The position numbers and the translations under genes are program-made. Under the pieces are notes generated by a model that was not told the DNA's origin, ran no database searches, and worked only from the letters and a program-made list of their open reading frames with translations. Positions 14,969-15,335 of a stretch of 15,335 bases of DNA are shown here, piece by piece. The DNA comes from Lachnospiraceae bacterium (GTDB lineage: Bacteria > Bacillota > Clostridia > Lachnospirales > Lachnospiraceae). Location: NCBI GenBank assembly GCA_003446735.1, contig DMCJ01000222.1:1-15335 (forward strand), read 5' to 3'. Each line of letters opens with the position of its first letter. The first letter of the stretch is position 1.

Positions 14969-15335
14969 TTAAAGCTGTGCTGCAACCTCTGCAGCAAAAT
15001 CTTCATTCTTCTTTTCCATACCTTCACCAACTTCAAATCTTACGACCTTGGTGATAGCAATGGCAGGATTTACGCTCTTTAAGTAAGCAGCTACGTTCTG
15101 CTTTCCGTCTTCAGCCTTGACATAGGTCTGATCTAAGAGGCAGATCTCCTTGATGTGCTTGGAGATACGACCATCAACAAGACCTGAGAAGATCTTGTCA
15201 TTTACATATTCATCCTTGCCTTTAAGTGCAAGACCTGCAACGGTTGCCTTTGCAGCATCTGAAAGGAAGTTAAATAAGAACTTGCTGTTCTTGTTCTCTT
15301 CATATGCCTTCTTATCATCATCTGAAAAGCTTGCT
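14969..15335 (-). CDS. tsf: Elongation factor Ts, C-terminal 121 residues
   Basis: The open frame enters from the right edge and ends at a TAA at 14969-14971. EF-Ts is the guanine-nucleotide exchange factor that recycles EF-Tu. The visible part covers the C-terminal region. KEICLLDQTYVKAEDGKQNV matches the conserved stretch where most homologues read EVCLLxQxFVKD, and VVRFEVGEGMEKKNEDFAAEV is the typical C-terminal end. No frameshift is seen. Reading rightward, rpsB would be expected beyond the window. The gene is followed by a hairpin and then by the deacetylase gene instead of the usual pyrH. Confidence 0.94.
   Translation of the reverse strand, partial: ASFSDDDKKAYEENKNSKFLFNFLSDAAKATVAGLALKGKDEYVNDKIFSGLVDGRISKHIKEICLLDQTYVKAEDGKQNVAAYLKSVNPAIAITKVVRFEVGEGMEKKNEDFAAEVAAQL

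Overview
All supported genes in this window lie on the minus strand, so transcription runs from high to low coordinates. The backbone is the conserved bacterial block tsf-pyrH-frr-uppS-cdsA-dxr-rseP. Gram-positive traits (class B sortase, signal-peptide surface protein, strong GGAGG ribosome binding sites, moderately AT-rich DNA) point to a Firmicute. A class B sortase next to a protein whose mature start resembles clostridial leucine-rich-repeat surface proteins, plus a condensation-like enzyme/zinc-ribbon membrane protein/esterase trio, suggests Clostridia, most likely Lachnospiraceae (Butyrivibrio-like). The genus is an inference, not shown.

Layout in transcription order: the 3' end of tsf (15335-14969), a hairpin, a membrane-anchored NodB polysaccharide deacetylase (14909-13905), a bactofilin with a long Ala/Pro/Val linker (13889-12696), pyrH (12694-11999), frr (11987-11439), a clear intrinsic terminator (11423-11397), uppS (11381-10656), cdsA (10663-9761), a 58-base AT-rich gap, a 1052-residue GGDEF/GGDEF/EAL sensor protein (9702-6544), a condensation-superfamily acyltransferase-like protein (6547-5195), a zinc-ribbon six-helix membrane protein (5211-4516), an HSL-type esterase (4504-3362), dxr (3351-2185), rseP (2183-1098), a class B sortase (1086-169), and the start of a secreted surface protein (176 to the left edge).

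The housekeeping genes serve translation (EF-Ts, ribosome recycling factor), UMP phosphorylation, and envelope lipid supply: Dxr commits carbon to isoprenoids, UppS makes undecaprenyl diphosphate, CdsA makes CDP-diacylglycerol, and RseP cleaves membrane proteins. Two non-universal insertions stand out. Between tsf and pyrH sit the deacetylase and bactofilin, which suggests cell-wall shaping. Between cdsA and dxr sit four overlapping or tightly packed genes joining c-di-GMP signalling to a putative acylation/de-acylation set. This second cassette is the best candidate for an undescribed system.

No stretch longer than about 60 bases lacks a gene. I found no tRNA, rRNA, CRISPR array, insertion sequence or convincing plus-strand gene.
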